From: Rhizobacter sp. Root404
GTDB taxonomy: Bacteria; Pseudomonadota; Gammaproteobacteria; Burkholderiales; Burkholderiaceae_C
DNA: 64,000 nucleotides
Assembly: GCF_001425865.1 (NCBI RefSeq)
Contig: NZ_LMDS01000004.1
Location: 623,515 to 687,514, forward strand
Direction of reading: 5' to 3'
The notes under the pieces were generated by a model. That model searched no databases and was not told where the DNA came from. It saw only the letters and a program-made list of their open reading frames with translations. A program made the position numbers and the translations under genes. Shown piece after piece: positions 50,352 through 60,090 of this stretch. Position 1 is the stretch's first letter, and every line of letters starts with the position of its first letter.

Positions 50352-50627
50352 TCAGTTGAAATGAAAGGGCCAGTCGCGCGGTGGCGCGTCGATGTTCACG
50401 ACGTCGAAGACCGAGCCGTCCGGCTGCACCCCCTGGACCATGATGCCGAGGGGGCCGGCGAGGCCCACGGCGGTCGTCAACCGGAACACCGTTCCGCCGT
50501 CCATGCGCGCGTTCAGTTCGGTGGTCGACATCGGATTGGACAGCGCGGCCAGATTGCCGATCATCGAAGCGATGCAGTCGAACATCTCGACGTGGCGCGC
50601 GTGGTCGATCGTCAGTGCAACATTCAT
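50352..50627 (-). CDS. Hypothetical protein, 91 aa
   Basis: The ATG behind an AGGGGAA site gives 91 residues (MNVALTIDHARHVEMFDCIAS). It has an N-terminal amphipathic helix and a C-terminal beta-rich region (GGTVFRLTTAVGLAGPLGIMVQGVQPDGSVFDVVNID). No known domain is seen, nor a membrane helix. It is upstream of the 56-residue ORF and divergent from the response regulator gene, so a link to that regulator is possible. Confidence 0.65.
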   Translation of the reverse strand: MNVALTIDHARHVEMFDCIASMIGNLAALSNPMSTTELNARMDGGTVFRLTTAVGLAGPLGIMVQGVQPDGSVFDVVNIDAPPRDWPFHFN

Positions 50628-50872
50628 GCGGTTCCCCTGGAAGAGCGGTTGAAGGTAGGAGTCTTTCGATTGAAGGCGCGCAGCGGATCCGCGGGCCTTG
50701 AAGCAGATGTCGGTCATTCTTCCTGAGGCTGGAGCATTTTATGATCGATCAATGCTTGAAATGATCAATAAGTGAAGTATGTCACGTGTTGTGAACCTCG
50801 CCGCCGCGATCGGCCGACCCTTCCTTGCCGCGGGGCCTGGTGTTCCAATGCCAAGCGATCCCGGACCCGAAC

Positions 50873-51559
50873 ATGCTCCCCAAAACACTCGCGCTCGTTG
50901 ACGATGATCTGGACTACGCCGCGTTCCTGGCCGAGCATTTGCGGGGACGCGGCATCGAGGTCGCCGTGTTCGGCGACAGCAACGACCTGCTGACGAACCC
51001 CAGGGCATTCGACTACGGCTTCTATCTGGTGGACCTGATGCTGCCGGGGCTCGACGGCATGACGACCATCGGGCTGCTGCGACGCCGGACCGCGGCCGGC
51101 GTGCTGGTGGTTTCAGGCAAGGTCGCACCGGACGCGTTCAGGGACGCGCTCGGCGGCGGCGCCGACATGTACCTCACCAAGCCGGTGCAGTTCGAGCAGA
51201 TCGATGTGGCGATCGACGCCGTGCAACGGCGCATCGCGGAGTCCTCGACCGCGGCCCAGGCCTGGCTGCTGCACGTCAAGTCGAGGCAACTGGCGGCCCC
51301 CACCGGCGAGCGCGTCAACCTGAGCGACTGGGACTTCACGCTGATGCAGATGTTCGCGGCGGCGAACGGGGACGTGGTGTCGCGAGCCGCGATCTGCAGC
51401 CGACTCGCCGATGTCTCGGGCACGGTGGCCGAGGTCGACCTGAATGCGACGATCTACAGGCTGCGAAGGCGGGTCGAACGCGCGGTGTCCGTGGCGATGC
51501 CGCTGCAGTCGAAGTCCAAGGTGGGCTACGTGTTCGCCGTGCCGCTCAAGCTCTGCTGA
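50873..51559 (+). CDS. OmpR-type DNA-binding response regulator
   Basis: The ATG chosen gives 228 residues. The receiver has DDD at residues 10-12, the phosphoacceptor Asp54 in YLVDLMLPGLDG and the conserved Lys103 in TKPVQ. A winged-helix effector follows (VNLSDWDFTLMQMFAAANGDVVSRAAICSRL ... VDLNATIYRLRRRVERA), ending GYVFAVPL. Its stop abuts that of the convergent PAS kinase, a natural candidate partner although the pair is not in the same operon. The divergent small genes lie on its other side. Confidence 0.92.
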   Translation: MLPKTLALVDDDLDYAAFLAEHLRGRGIEVAVFGDSNDLLTNPRAFDYGFYLVDLMLPGLDGMTTIGLLRRRTAAGVLVVSGKVAPDAFRDALGGGADMYLTKPVQFEQIDVAIDAVQRRIAESSTAAQAWLLHVKSRQLAAPTGERVNLSDWDFTLMQMFAAANGDVVSRAAICSRLADVSGTVAEVDLNATIYRLRRRVERAVSVAMPLQSKSKVGYVFAVPLKLC

Positions 51560-53488
51560 TCAACCTTCGTCCGGCACCAGCGGCAGCAGCAGTCGCAGCG
51601 TCGCCCCGTCGGTGCCATTGCGGGTCAACGCCACCTGCCCGCCATGGAGGTCCATCACCCGCTTGACGATGTACAGGCCGAGGCCGAACCCGTGCGGGTC
51701 TTGCCGCGCATGGGCCTGCCTTTGCTTGGACCGATCGAAAAGCGTCGGCACCGAGCCGGGTGCAAGACCGGGCCCGTGGTCCGACACGTCGATCGCCAAC
51801 GCCAACGGCTCGTCCACATCGCAGAGCCGCACCGTGACCGGTCGGTCGGACGCGCTGTACCGCAGCGCATTGCGCAGCAGGTTGCCCAGCGCCAGGCGCA
51901 TCAGGCCGAGGTCCAGCGGGGCGGTGGAGATGCCGGGCGGCCGTTCGATCGACACCCGCGCCTGCGCTTCGGCGGGCATGTCGGCCACGGTCAATCGCAG
52001 CAGCACATCGACGTCGGTGTCCACGCGGTGGATGGACTCGGACCGGGCCAGCAGCGAGGCGACGGCCAGGGTGTTGTCGATGCTGGCCAGCACCGTGCCC
52101 AGGACCGCGCGCGCTCGCGCGAGCGGCTCCGACGCCGGCGCGTCGCCGCTGCGCTTCAAGACCGCGGCCGCGCTTTGCAGGGCGGCCGACGCGTTGTTCA
52201 ACGGTTGCCGGACTTCGTGGGCCAGCACCTCGAGGATCTCGCTGCGTTCGGCGAGCAGTCGGTCGAGTTCCAGCGCATGGCGTTCGCTGCGCGTGCGCGC
52301 TTCGCGCTCGACGAGCAGCTTCGATTCCTGCTCACGACGCTGGGAGACGTCCTTGAATGCGCCGGTCAACCGCACCGGAACGCCTTGCTCGAACTCGACT
52401 TCCCCCAGGCTCCTCACCCACAACGACCGCCCGGTCGCGGAGATGAAGGGCAACTCCAGGTCCCACGGCGTGCCGGAAGCGATCGCCGCATCGATCGCCG
52501 CCTGGATCACCGGGCGGGCCTCGGGCGCGAAGAACGCGACGGCGGCCTGCAGCGTCGGGCGGTATGCAGGGGCGACTTCATGGATCGTCCGGGTCTGTTC
52601 CGACCAGATGACTTCGCCGGAACGAAGGTCGGCCTCCCAGCCCCCCACGCCGGCCAGCCGTCCGGTGCGCTCGAGCAGCAACTCGCTCGAGCGCAGCCGC
52701 GATTCGGCGTTCCGTCGCTCGGTGACGTCATCGGCGGCGCCGACGAAGCCGGCGGGCGACCCGTCGTCGTTCCACAACGGCTGCCCGAGGGAATGAACGG
52801 TTCGGATCGCGCCGTCGCGGCGGCGGATGCGGAACTCCATGTCGAAGGGCACGCGGTGCAGAAAGCTCCGCTCGCGCGCCTTCAGCACCGCGGCCCGGTC
52901 GTCCTCGTGCAGCGTCTCGACCCAGTCGTCAGACCCGCTCGCGGCCAGGCCGTCGACCCCGTAGATCGCGCGCCAGCGCGCGTTGGTGAAGACGCGGTGT
53001 CCGGCGGCGTCGATCTCGTAGACGCCGAGGGGCAAGGAGGTCACGAGGGCCTTGAACCGATGCTCGCTGGCGCGCAACGCGGCCTCGGCGGCCTTCAGCG
53101 GCGTCGTTTCCGTGACCTCGACGACGAAGCCCTCGACCCGGCCATTCACGACGTCGGGGATGTAGTGCGCCAGGCTGTGACGCTGGACCCCGTCCTTGCC
53201 GGGCACCACGCGCTCGAAGCGTTGCTCCTCGCCCTGCAACGCCTTGGAGATGTACGGCCAGTTCAGCGCGAACAGCGCCGGGCCGAGCAGTTCGTCGATG
53301 CGTGCGCCGATCATCTGGTCGGGATCGACGCCGAACCAGATCGAATAGGCCCGGTTCGCGAATCGGCAACGCAGATCCGACCCCCAATAGGCCAGCAACG
53401 ACGGCGTGCGATCGGCGATGCGCCGCACGTACTCCGAAGTGATGCCTCGGGGGCTCTCCACGGGCCCGTCGTCCGGAACCCGGTTCAT
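51560..53488 (-). CDS. Multi-PAS sensor histidine kinase
   Basis: The 642-residue cytoplasmic kinase has about three PAS domains (about 20-125, 145-255, 275-390). The first is very like PAS1 of the kinase at 45.7 kb (both have CRFANRAY, LLGP, FERVVPG and PDVV). The HisKA-type box is unusual: VLAHEVRQPLNNAS with His424, which belongs to the HExRQPL class. HATPase motifs are NLLRNALRYSA, VSDHGPGLAPG and HGFGLGLYIVKRVMDLHGG. It is convergent with the response regulator gene. Confidence 0.92.
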   Translation of the reverse strand: MNRVPDDGPVESPRGITSEYVRRIADRTPSLLAYWGSDLRCRFANRAYSIWFGVDPDQMIGARIDELLGPALFALNWPYISKALQGEEQRFERVVPGKDGVQRHSLAHYIPDVVNGRVEGFVVEVTETTPLKAAEAALRASEHRFKALVTSLPLGVYEIDAAGHRVFTNARWRAIYGVDGLAASGSDDWVETLHEDDRAAVLKARERSFLHRVPFDMEFRIRRRDGAIRTVHSLGQPLWNDDGSPAGFVGAADDVTERRNAESRLRSSELLLERTGRLAGVGGWEADLRSGEVIWSEQTRTIHEVAPAYRPTLQAAVAFFAPEARPVIQAAIDAAIASGTPWDLELPFISATGRSLWVRSLGEVEFEQGVPVRLTGAFKDVSQRREQESKLLVEREARTRSERHALELDRLLAERSEILEVLAHEVRQPLNNASAALQSAAAVLKRSGDAPASEPLARARAVLGTVLASIDNTLAVASLLARSESIHRVDTDVDVLLRLTVADMPAEAQARVSIERPPGISTAPLDLGLMRLALGNLLRNALRYSASDRPVTVRLCDVDEPLALAIDVSDHGPGLAPGSVPTLFDRSKQRQAHARQDPHGFGLGLYIVKRVMDLHGGQVALTRNGTDGATLRLLLPLVPDEG

Positions 53489-53520
53489 GCGCTGGACTCT
53501 TCGCTCGTCATGGACCAAGT

Positions 53521-53898
53521 CTAGGGGGCCTGGCGCTCGAAGAACTCGCGGCCGAAAGCGGCGAGCTGGTTGTCTGTCGGGTGATCGACGACCTCGTAAG
53601 CAGCGATGCGGCGGGCCGTGGTCGGCCGATGCTTCTCGACATAGTGGCGCAGGTCGGCGAGCACGGTCTTCGAGCCGGTGACGAGCACGGCATCGATCGG
53701 CTCCATCTGCGCGCACACGGCCGCGAAGAACTCATGCTCGGCGCGCACGTCCGAGCCGTGCTGGGCCGTCGGGTGCACGTGCGCCTTCACGTGGACGGGC
53801 TGGACGGAGCGATCGACGCGCAGGAAGGTCGCGTGGTGGTGGTCGATCCAGACCACCGCCTGGGTGGTCGCGCTATCGGTGTGGGGGTTTGAACTCAT
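53521..53898 (-). CDS. eRF1/Dom34-domain-like small protein
   Basis: The ATG gives 125 residues with AVVWIDHHHATFLRVD, VHPTAQHGSDVRAEHEFFAAVCAQMEPIDAVLVTGSKTVLADLRHYVEKH and AAYEVVDHPTDNQLAAFGREFF. The layout recalls the third domain of eRF1/Pelota, and similar Burkholderiales proteins are labelled translational-machinery proteins. No direct evidence for a role in translation is seen. It lies at the 3' end of the nag operon, 73 bp beyond the ferredoxin, on the same strand. Confidence 0.65.
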   Translation of the reverse strand: MSSNPHTDSATTQAVVWIDHHHATFLRVDRSVQPVHVKAHVHPTAQHGSDVRAEHEFFAAVCAQMEPIDAVLVTGSKTVLADLRHYVEKHRPTTARRIAAYEVVDHPTDNQLAAFGREFFERQAP

Positions 53899-53971
53899 GC
53901 CCGCAGGATGCGCGCTCCCGGGTCGTGCTCTTTTGAGCGGCGTCAAGGTCGTCGCTGTCCGCGGGCCCTCG

Positions 53972-54289
53972 TCAGTCGATCTGGAGGTACACGCGCTGCC
54001 CGTCGACCTTGACCGGGTAGCTCCGCAGTGCCGCGGTGACAGGCGCGCAGGTGGGCCGGCCATCGCGCACATCGAACTTGCCCTGGTGCAACGGGCATTC
54101 GATCTCGTGGCCGTCGAGGAAGCCGTCGCACAGCCGCGCCTGGCCATGCGTGCAGATGTTGTCGGTGGCGTAGACCGCGTCGCCGACGGTGTAGAGCGCG
54201 ATGTCGCGGCCCGCGACGACGACGCCGAGCACGTCGTCGGTGGGCAGGTCGTCGGCGGACAGGACGTCCACCCAGGCGGTAGTGCTCAT
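53972..54289 (-). CDS. nagAb: Rieske ferredoxin of the salicylate hydroxylase system (NagAb-like)
   Basis: The 105-residue protein has the Rieske ligand pattern C-x-H ... C-x2-H in ICTHGQARLCDG and IECPLHQGKFDV. It carries electrons from the flavin reductase (NagAa-like) to the oxygenase. It begins 7 bp after the small subunit gene, giving the same order as nagAa-G-H-Ab of Ralstonia. The length and motif are usual. Confidence 0.9.
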   Translation of the reverse strand: MSTTAWVDVLSADDLPTDDVLGVVVAGRDIALYTVGDAVYATDNICTHGQARLCDGFLDGHEIECPLHQGKFDVRDGRPTCAPVTAALRSYPVKVDGQRVYLQID

Positions 54290-54296
54290 GAGGGCC

Positions 54297-54779
54297 TCAG
54301 ATCGGGTAGATGATCGAATTCGGGATCATTTCGCTGTCGTAGATGCACTCGCGCGACGCGAACTTGAGCCCGGCGGGGGTGCGCACGACGGTGTCGAGGT
54401 AGCGGCCGACGTTGAACACCGTCGACGCATCCGACAGCTTGGTGCGCAACACCGCGTAGTTCGCCTCGCACCGGATGCGGCCGTCCTCGACGGCGCGCAC
54501 GACCGGCGTGCCGACGATGTGGCGTTGGTAGTAGGGATCGTGGAACAGCGTCTCCTTGATGCCGTAGATCCTGTCCTTCAGCATGCCCTTGCTGGTGAAC
54601 GACAGCGTCGCCAGCGGGAAGCCGCGTTCGTGGTTCTCGCGCGGCTGGAGCCGGTAGACGCACTGCTCGGTGAAGAACTCGGGCCACAGGTCCCAGTCGC
54701 CGGAGTCGACGGCGCTGGCGTAGTCGGCGTAGAGCTGGGTGAGGGCCAGCCAGTCCTCGAAGTTCAGGTTCGCACTCAT
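54297..54779 (-). CDS. nagH: Ring-hydroxylating oxygenase small (beta) subunit, NagH-like
   Basis: The 160-residue protein is of the SnoaL/NTF2-like beta-subunit type: [29 protein letters not shown] and [15 protein letters not shown]. It is structural and partners the large subunit. Its start overlaps the large-subunit stop by 4 bp. Confidence 0.88.
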   Translation of the reverse strand: MSANLNFEDWLALTQLYADYASAVDSGDWDLWPEFFTEQCVYRLQPRENHERGFPLATLSFTSKGMLKDRIYGIKETLFHDPYYQRHIVGTPVVRAVEDGRIRCEANYAVLRTKLSDASTVFNVGRYLDTVVRTPAGLKFASRECIYDSEMIPNSIIYPI

Positions 54780-56044
54780 GCCTCGGGCCTCTCCATCACA
54801 TCGCGCCAGTAGCGGTACATGCCGCGGATCAGCGTTTCGGTGACCATGTGCTCGGTGTCTTCCACCTCGCGTCCGCCGAGTTCGGCCAGCGTGCGGTGGA
54901 ACGGCTTGGACTCGAAGGCCTGCTGCGAGAACTCGATGACCTCGCCGTCGTCGGCCGAGACGAAGCCCGCCGGGCCGAACAGGTTGGCCTGGCGCAGGCG
55001 GCGCTGCGTCATCTCGTCGGTGTCGTCGTCGAAGCCGAAATGCGTCCAGACGAAATCGAAGCTGCCGTGACCGGTCGGCTGGATGTGGCGCGTCGAGACG
55101 CTGTTGACCTGCTGCTGCAGGATCACGCTCGGGAAGATGGTCGTCATCACCGCCGTCGGGCCGCCCCACCAGGGCTCGGGCACGATGTCCAGGAAGCTCG
55201 GGTCGTTGAGCTGCATGCTCTCCTTGAAGCTCGATACCTGCGTGACCTGGTCGGCCTTGCCCGAGGTGCCGCGCGTCGAGATCATCGCCGCATGGCGGTG
55301 CCTGTCGTCCATGCGCAGCTGGGACTTGTTGTCGGCGCGCCAGAGGCCGAAGGTGACGAACCAGGTGTGCAGCAGCCCGGGGTGGTACGGGTCCTTGATG
55401 TTCTCCTGCATCAGCTTCCAGTTGCCCGGGATGCGCTGGCGGTTGTAGCCGAGGATCTTCAGCTGGCGGCCGTTGAACAGGCGATCGAAGTAACCGAGGA
55501 TGGTCGGGCCGAGGAAATCCTCGAGGGACTCGACCTGCTGATCGAACGACGCGAAGACGACGCCCCCGCGCGTCGCGACCTTGAGCTTGGTCAGGCCGTG
55601 CTCGCCGGTCTTGAAATCGGCGGGCATGCCGCCGTGCACCTGCCCGTCCTGCTTGACGCCGCGGCGGAACGGCACGCCCTGCAGGTCGCCCTGCAGCGTG
55701 TAGCTCCACTGGTGGTAGGGACAGACGAATTCCTTCCGGTTGCCGTGGCGCTCGCGGCAGAAGCGCATGCCGCGGTGCGCACAGACGTTCTCGACGACGC
55801 TGATGCCGCCCTCCCCGTCGCGCGTCATGATGACGGAACGCTCGCCGACCACCGTTCGCTTGAAGTCGCCCGGGTTCGGCACCTCGGCTTCCAGGCCGAC
55901 GTAGCACCAGTGGTTCCTGTAGAAGAAGCGCTCGAGCTCGCGCTTGTACAGCGCGTCGCTCGTGTAGGTCAGGAACGGGATGCGGGACGTTCCCTCGCTC
56001 TCCCAGTGCGCTGCCGTCGGAAAGACGGTCGACGTATCGCTCAT
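54776..56044 (-). CDS. nagG: Ring-hydroxylating oxygenase large (alpha) subunit, NagG-like (salicylate 5-hydroxylase)
   Basis: The 422-residue subunit has a Rieske centre (Cys88/His90 in NVCAHRG and Cys108/His111 in VCPYHQW) and the mononuclear iron site (Asp218, His221, His226 in [10 protein letters not shown]). Length and overall sequence resemble NagG, which hydroxylates salicylate to gentisate, with anthranilate dioxygenase AndAc as the nearest alternative. It is the second gene of a nagAa-G-H-Ab-like operon, 48 bp behind the reductase gene. The substrate is inferred, since the two families are close. Confidence 0.85.
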   Translation of the reverse strand: MSDTSTVFPTAAHWESEGTSRIPFLTYTSDALYKRELERFFYRNHWCYVGLEAEVPNPGDFKRTVVGERSVIMTRDGEGGISVVENVCAHRGMRFCRERHGNRKEFVCPYHQWSYTLQGDLQGVPFRRGVKQDGQVHGGMPADFKTGEHGLTKLKVATRGGVVFASFDQQVESLEDFLGPTILGYFDRLFNGRQLKILGYNRQRIPGNWKLMQENIKDPYHPGLLHTWFVTFGLWRADNKSQLRMDDRHRHAAMISTRGTSGKADQVTQVSSFKESMQLNDPSFLDIVPEPWWGGPTAVMTTIFPSVILQQQVNSVSTRHIQPTGHGSFDFVWTHFGFDDDTDEMTQRRLRQANLFGPAGFVSADDGEVIEFSQQAFESKPFHRTLAELGGREVEDTEHMVTETLIRGMYRYWRDVMERPEA

Positions 56045-56092
56045 GCGGGTCTCCTTGATGGTCGTCGTCGGTCGGCCTCGGCCTTCTCTCGA

Positions 56093-57079
56093 TCAGTTCG
56101 ATTGCGTGTAGAAGGCGTCGGCGTGGATCCGCGCCGGGTCGATGCCCTTGTGCCGCACCAGGACGGAGGCGGCCTCGACCATCGGCGGCGAGCCGCACAG
56201 ATACGCGCGCCAGCCGTCCAGATTTCCAAGGTCCTGTTCGATCGCCTCGGTCACCAGGCCGCAACGCTGCTCGCGCGGATCGCCGCCGGACGTGACGACG
56301 ACGTGCAGCTTGAACGCGGGGTGTCTGCGGGCGACCTCGGCCAGCCAGTCCAGCCCGTAGGCGTCGCGGGGCGCCCGCACGCCGAAGTAGAGATGGATCG
56401 GGTTCGGCATGCCCTGTGCGATGGCGCCGCGCACGATGGAAAGGATCGGTGCCAGGCCGGTCCCGCCCGCGACGCACAAGACCGGCCCGTCATGCCTGGT
56501 GCGCAGGTACGCGCTGCCGAGCGGCCCGCTGACGCGCACCGCATCACCGGGCTTGAGGTCGTTCGCGACGTATCCGGACACCCGGCCGCCCGGCACCACG
56601 CGGACATGGAACTCCAGGCTCGAATCGGCGTCGGTCCCGGCCATCGAGTACGGTCGGATGTGCGCCGGCGTGAACTGGAGTTGCGCGTACTGACCGGGCG
56701 AGAACTCGAGTGGCTTGGCGGGCTTCAACACCACGCGCTTGATGTCGTGCGTCAAGGTCTCGACCGCCGTCACGGTCGCCTTGATGATGCGGGCGGGGTG
56801 AACGACGACCTCGTCCGGTTCGGGAATCTCGATCGTGCACGGCTCGGTCAGGAACGTCTGACAGGCCAGCACGTACGAGTCCTGACCATCCAGCGGGTTC
56901 TGTTGCGTTCCGCCCGAATCCAGCACCTCTCCCGCGACCACCCGGCACCGGCAGGTTCCGCAGCGTCCCGCCATGCAGCTGTACGACATCGGCACCTGCG
57001 CGTTGCGCAAGGCGTCGAGCAGATTCGCGCCGGGTTCGACGTCGAGGACCTTCCGCAGGGGTTGGATCAGCAGCTCCAT
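56093..57079 (-). CDS. nagAa: Ferredoxin reductase of the hydroxylase (NagAa-like)
   Basis: The 328-residue protein has an N-terminal plant-type [2Fe-2S] ferredoxin ([16 protein letters not shown] with the fourth Cys in VLACQTF). An FAD domain follows (RPYSMAGTD) and then an NAD(P)H domain with [15 protein letters not shown] and [12 protein letters not shown]. It is the reductase that feeds the ferredoxin and is close to NagAa/NahAa. It heads the operon and is divergent from the LysR gene. Confidence 0.92.
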   Translation of the reverse strand: MELLIQPLRKVLDVEPGANLLDALRNAQVPMSYSCMAGRCGTCRCRVVAGEVLDSGGTQQNPLDGQDSYVLACQTFLTEPCTIEIPEPDEVVVHPARIIKATVTAVETLTHDIKRVVLKPAKPLEFSPGQYAQLQFTPAHIRPYSMAGTDADSSLEFHVRVVPGGRVSGYVANDLKPGDAVRVSGPLGSAYLRTRHDGPVLCVAGGTGLAPILSIVRGAIAQGMPNPIHLYFGVRAPRDAYGLDWLAEVARRHPAFKLHVVVTSGGDPREQRCGLVTEAIEQDLGNLDGWRAYLCGSPPMVEAASVLVRHKGIDPARIHADAFYTQSN

Positions 57080-57174
57080 GGCGCGATGATCGTCACCGGC
57101 GTCCGATCAGCCAATGGGATTCAAGATATAAGGCGTATCACTCAGAATGATGAGAGAGACGCCGAGGAGGCCCT

Positions 57175-58158
57175 GTGGAACTTCACCAGCTCGATCTGAA
57201 CCTGCTGGTCGTCTTCAACCAGTTGCTCATCGAACGGCGGGTCTCGAAGGTGGCGGACAACCTCGGCATCTCGCAGCCCGCCGTGAGCAATTCGCTGGCG
57301 AAGATGCGCAGGATCTTCGGCGACGACCTGTTCCTGCGAACGCCGAAAGGCATGGAGCCGACGCCGTTCGCCGATCAGCTCGCCGAGTCGGTGAGTTATG
57401 CGCTCGCCATGATCCACAGCGGCGTCAACCAGCGGACGACCTTCGAGCCCGCCACGGCGAAGCGCGCGTTCACGATCGGCATGACCGACATCGGCGAGAT
57501 CTACTTCCTGCCTGCCCTGATGGATCGACTCCGGCGCGACGCGCCGGGCGTGACGCTCAGCACGATGCGCAATGCCGCGATCAACCTGCGCGACGAGCTC
57601 GAGTCCGGCAAGATCGATCTGGCCCTCGGGCTGCTGCCGCAACTCAAGGCGGGGTTCTTCCAGCGTCGGCTGTTCAGCCAGAGCTACGTCTGCCTGATGC
57701 GACGGGGGCACCGCCTCGACAAGAGAAGGATCTCGCTGGCCGAGTTCTCGAATGCCGAGCACCTGGTCGTGATCTCCGCCGGCACCGGTCACGGCAAGGT
57801 CGACGAACTGCTGTTGCGCAGCGGTGTGGAGCGCAAGATCCAGCTGACCGTGCCCCACTATGTCAGCGTGGGACACATCCTGCGCGGGTCCGACCTGATC
57901 GCCACCGTGCCCGAACGTCTGGCGGATCGGCTGGTCGAGCCTTTCGGCCTGGCCAAGGTTCCCCATCCGGCCAAGCTGCCCGACGTCGCCATCAACGTCT
58001 TCTGGCATGCGAAGTACCACCGCTCGCCCGCCAATCGCTGGCTCCGCGACGTGGTGTTCGACCTGTTCGGCAGCGAGGCGCCCGCTACCACTGCGTGGCA
58101 GGCTGGGTTCGCCGTCCCGTCCACCGCTCGATCGTCGCCGACAGCTGGGAACTGCTGA
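57175..58158 (+). CDS. nagR: NahR/NagR-type LysR regulator of the salicylate operon, 3' end extended
   Basis: The start is GTG behind a GAGGAGG site and gives 327 residues. The N-terminal winged helix (DLNLLVVFNQLLIERRVSKVADNLGISQPAVSNSLAKMRR) and the effector domain (TDIGEIYFLPALMDRL; ISAGTGHGKVDELL; VPHYVSVGHILRGSDLIATVPERLADRLVEPFGL) closely resemble NahR, which binds salicylate. NahR ends near FDLF. Here about 25 extra residues (GSEAPATTAWQAGFAVPS...) follow and are read antisense across the hybrid kinase gene. This is a 74-bp convergent overlap and suggests the original stop was lost. Confidence 0.92.
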   Translation: MELHQLDLNLLVVFNQLLIERRVSKVADNLGISQPAVSNSLAKMRRIFGDDLFLRTPKGMEPTPFADQLAESVSYALAMIHSGVNQRTTFEPATAKRAFTIGMTDIGEIYFLPALMDRLRRDAPGVTLSTMRNAAINLRDELESGKIDLALGLLPQLKAGFFQRRLFSQSYVCLMRRGHRLDKRRISLAEFSNAEHLVVISAGTGHGKVDELLLRSGVERKIQLTVPHYVSVGHILRGSDLIATVPERLADRLVEPFGLAKVPHPAKLPDVAINVFWHAKYHRSPANRWLRDVVFDLFGSEAPATTAWQAGFAVPSTARSSPTAGNC

Positions 58159-59947
58159 CCGGCTTGGTCAGGAAATCGTTCATGCCCGCATCGAGACACC
58201 GCTGACGGTCGCTCGGGAGCGAATCGGCCGTGAGCGCGACGATGACCAGCGGCGAGCCGGCGGCTGACTCCTCGGCGCGGATGCGGCGCGTGGCCGCGAA
58301 GCCGTCCAGCGTCGGCATGTGGCAGTCCATGAACACGATGTCGTAGGCGCCGGCCAGGACGGCGCGGGCCGCGGCTTCACCGTGGTCCACCACGTCCACT
58401 TCGCAGCCCAGTTTGCGGAGCATCTCGGCGACGACCAGTTGATTGATCGGGTCGTCGTCGGCCACCAGCACCGCCACCGGCAGGGCGTCGTCGGGCGGCT
58501 CCGTGACGGGCGGCCGCACCGCCGTGCCCGAGCCGCGCTGCAACGGCAGATCCACATAGAAGTGGGAGCCGACGCCGAGCCGGCTATCCACGTGCACCCG
58601 CCCTTTCATCAGCGCGGCCAGTTCCTTGACGATGGCCAGCCCGAGACCGCTGCCGCCATGACGACGCGTGCTCGACGAGTCGACCTGCATGAAGGCGTTG
58701 AAGATCGATTCGAGCTGCTCCGGCGCGATACCGGTCCCGGTGTCGCGCACCGAGAACCGGACCTGTTGCGTGTTGTCCGATTCGCTCAGCACCGTCACGC
58801 TCAGGCGCACGCTGCCGCGCTCGGTGAACTTGCCGGCGTTGTGCAGCAGGTTGACGAGCAGCTGACGCAGTCGCAAGGGGTCGGTGACCACGCGTGGCGC
58901 CAGCCGCGGCGAGACCTCGCTGCTGACGCGGACAGCCTTGTCCCTGACGCTGATCGCCACCAGTTCCACGGCTTCATCGACCAGCGAACGCAGATCGACC
59001 TCGGACGGCGTCAACGTGAACTTGCCGGCTTCGATGCGCGAGATGTCGAGCACGTCGTCGATCAGGCGCAGCAGTGCCGTCGCGGACCGGTGGGCGATGC
59101 GCACGTAGCTCTGCTGCTCGGTCGACAGTGGCGTCGCGATCAGCAGTTCGGCCGCTCCGAGCACGCCGTTCATCGGCGTGCGGATCTCGTGGCTCGTGAC
59201 GGCCAGGAACTCCGACTTGGCGCGATTGGCCTGCTCGGCGTCGCGACGCGCCGCGTCCAGCTCGAGCTTCTGCTGCTCCAGCGCGATGGCCTTCTGCTCG
59301 AGGCGATCGACCAGCGTTCGCGCGGCCCGGATCGCCTCGCGATTGCGGTTGCGCAGCCGCTCCGTGACCAGGCCGGTGGCGGCGAAGTACAGCCCCAGCA
59401 GGTACATGATGGCGGCGATGGCCAGGCGATCGGCCAGCGCGACGCGGTCCGGCTCCAGCACCGACGACGCCGCGCCATACAGCACGTAGACCAGCGCGAC
59501 CGCGTGCGCGAAGTACAGCGCGCGGCGAAAGCCGAAGCCGACCTGGTCGATGACGCGCACCAGCAGGAAGTAGGCGAAGAACAGGTTCCCGGCTTCCAGG
59601 TGATGCAGGTTGGGCAGCCAGACCAGCAGGTCCAGGTGGAACAGCAGGAAGCTCAGGTCGACCCGCGCGTCGAGCCGCCAATGGCGCCGCAGCAGCCGCC
59701 ACGAGAATGCCGCGTAGAACAGGTTCAAGCCGACCAGCGCCAGCAGCGCGGGCGATGTGATCGCGGCGCCGGCCCGCAGGTCCTGCGCCAACGCGATCGC
59801 GCACAGGATGCCGAAGCCTGCCACTCGCAGCAGGGGCACTTGCACGGTGTGCACGCGACGGGCGCCGCTGGCGCGCCGTTCGGCGAGCACATCCTGGTCC
59901 AGCGTGAAATCCACGTCGGACTCCGATTCGACCGCAGGCGAGTTCAT
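58085..59947 (-). CDS. Membrane-bound hybrid sensor histidine kinase
   Basis: From the ATG the product is 620 residues (a GTG nine bases upstream lies too close to its GGAG). Several N-terminal membrane helices (about 45-190) precede a coiled-coil linker, HisKA with His253 in [17 protein letters not shown], HATPase motifs VNLLHNAGKFTE and GGSGLGLAIVKELAALMKG, and a receiver with Asp541 in IVFMDCHMPTLDGFAA. Its architecture equals that of the other hybrid kinase in this window. Its last 74 bp overlap the LysR gene on the opposite strand. Confidence 0.92.
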   Translation of the reverse strand: MNSPAVESESDVDFTLDQDVLAERRASGARRVHTVQVPLLRVAGFGILCAIALAQDLRAGAAITSPALLALVGLNLFYAAFSWRLLRRHWRLDARVDLSFLLFHLDLLVWLPNLHHLEAGNLFFAYFLLVRVIDQVGFGFRRALYFAHAVALVYVLYGAASSVLEPDRVALADRLAIAAIMYLLGLYFAATGLVTERLRNRNREAIRAARTLVDRLEQKAIALEQQKLELDAARRDAEQANRAKSEFLAVTSHEIRTPMNGVLGAAELLIATPLSTEQQSYVRIAHRSATALLRLIDDVLDISRIEAGKFTLTPSEVDLRSLVDEAVELVAISVRDKAVRVSSEVSPRLAPRVVTDPLRLRQLLVNLLHNAGKFTERGSVRLSVTVLSESDNTQQVRFSVRDTGTGIAPEQLESIFNAFMQVDSSSTRRHGGSGLGLAIVKELAALMKGRVHVDSRLGVGSHFYVDLPLQRGSGTAVRPPVTEPPDDALPVAVLVADDDPINQLVVAEMLRKLGCEVDVVDHGEAAARAVLAGAYDIVFMDCHMPTLDGFAATRRIRAEESAAGSPLVIVALTADSLPSDRQRCLDAGMNDFLTKPVSSSQLSATIERWTGRRTQPATQW

Positions 59948-60090
59948 GTCGGACACTCCAACGCCGTCGCGCGGCGTGGATCATCGCGCCGGCGTCGCCA
60001 GGGCGCAACGCCTCGCTCACCCGTGCCGCGGTGCGCCCTGCCGCGGCGCCCGAAGACCGGCCTGGAAACCCCTGTAGGATTTGACAGACC

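Noticed and set aside
50756..50768. FNR-like sequence TTGAAATGATCAA before the response regulator
   Set aside because: It is 13 instead of 14 bases long and one half-site differs from consensus.
57080..57174. NahR-type binding site in the nagR-nagAa gap
   Set aside because: ATTC and GAAT elements are present, but the known NahR motif is not clearly matched, so I do not call it.
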